DNA of 5,932 bases from Acidaminococcaceae bacterium (GTDB lineage Bacteria; Bacillota; Negativicutes; Acidaminococcales; Acidaminococcaceae), in contig JAQUUF010000086.1 in assembly GCA_028693975.1 (NCBI GenBank), positions 1 to 5,932 of the forward strand, in the 5' to 3' direction. Of the stretch, positions 5,928-5,932 are shown piece by piece. Both the position numbers and the translations under genes were made by a program. The notes beneath the pieces were generated by a model. That model was not told the origin of the DNA and did not search any database. It saw nothing but the letters and a program-made list of their open reading frames with translations. Positions within the stretch are counted from its first letter, which is position 1. Each line of letters opens with the position of its first letter.

Positions 5928-5932
5928 CTGCT

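Noticed and set aside
1..5932. CRISPR array, tRNA, rRNA or insertion sequence
   Set aside because: No regularly spaced direct repeats, cloverleaf, rRNA-like segment or transposase coding sequence is visible.

Overview
The window reads as a piece of chromosome from a strictly anaerobic, low-GC Gram-positive-lineage bacterium (Bacillota; Clostridia or Negativicutes, which I cannot separate from sequence alone). Support for this is the AT-rich base composition, strong GGAGG-type ribosome binding sites, intrinsic terminators, an oxygen-sensitive glycyl radical enzyme and its radical-SAM activase.

The core (1097-5106) is a complete 4-hydroxyphenylacetate decarboxylase locus in the order hpdB, hpdC, hpdA. 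HpdB is the glycyl radical catalytic subunit, HpdC the small iron-sulfur subunit and HpdA the activating enzyme. Together they turn 4-hydroxyphenylacetate, a tyrosine fermentation product, into p-cresol and CO2. The catalytic residues (Cys502, Glu504, His535, Glu636, Gly872) sit one residue before the positions I recall for the Clostridium scatologenes enzyme. A separate small subunit with His3 and the expected cysteines argues for this enzyme over the indoleacetate and phenylacetate decarboxylases, which lack one. A bacteriohemerythrin gene with all seven di-iron ligands follows hpdA by 42 bp and is probably in the same transcript; oxygen scavenging for the radical enzyme is a reasonable inference.

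Upstream (1-944) are two tandem paralogues of a DUF4125-like family of unknown function, the first cut by the window edge. The complete one shows a clear internal duplication. The 152 bp between it and hpdB holds two inverted repeats with related half-sites and a candidate -10 element, and is the likely control region of the decarboxylase operon. A strong terminator-like hairpin lies between hpdC and hpdA, suggesting that the activase is made at a lower level than the two subunits.

The right end (5584-5932) has a bidirectional terminator after the hemerythrin gene. A convergent 48-codon minus-strand gene for a small secreted peptide (or the stump of a longer secreted protein) follows, with its own extended -10 promoter and a Fur-box-like palindrome. 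The window ends with a long hairpin carrying a GGGACAGGTCC core, which is either a minus-strand terminator or a REP-like palindrome.
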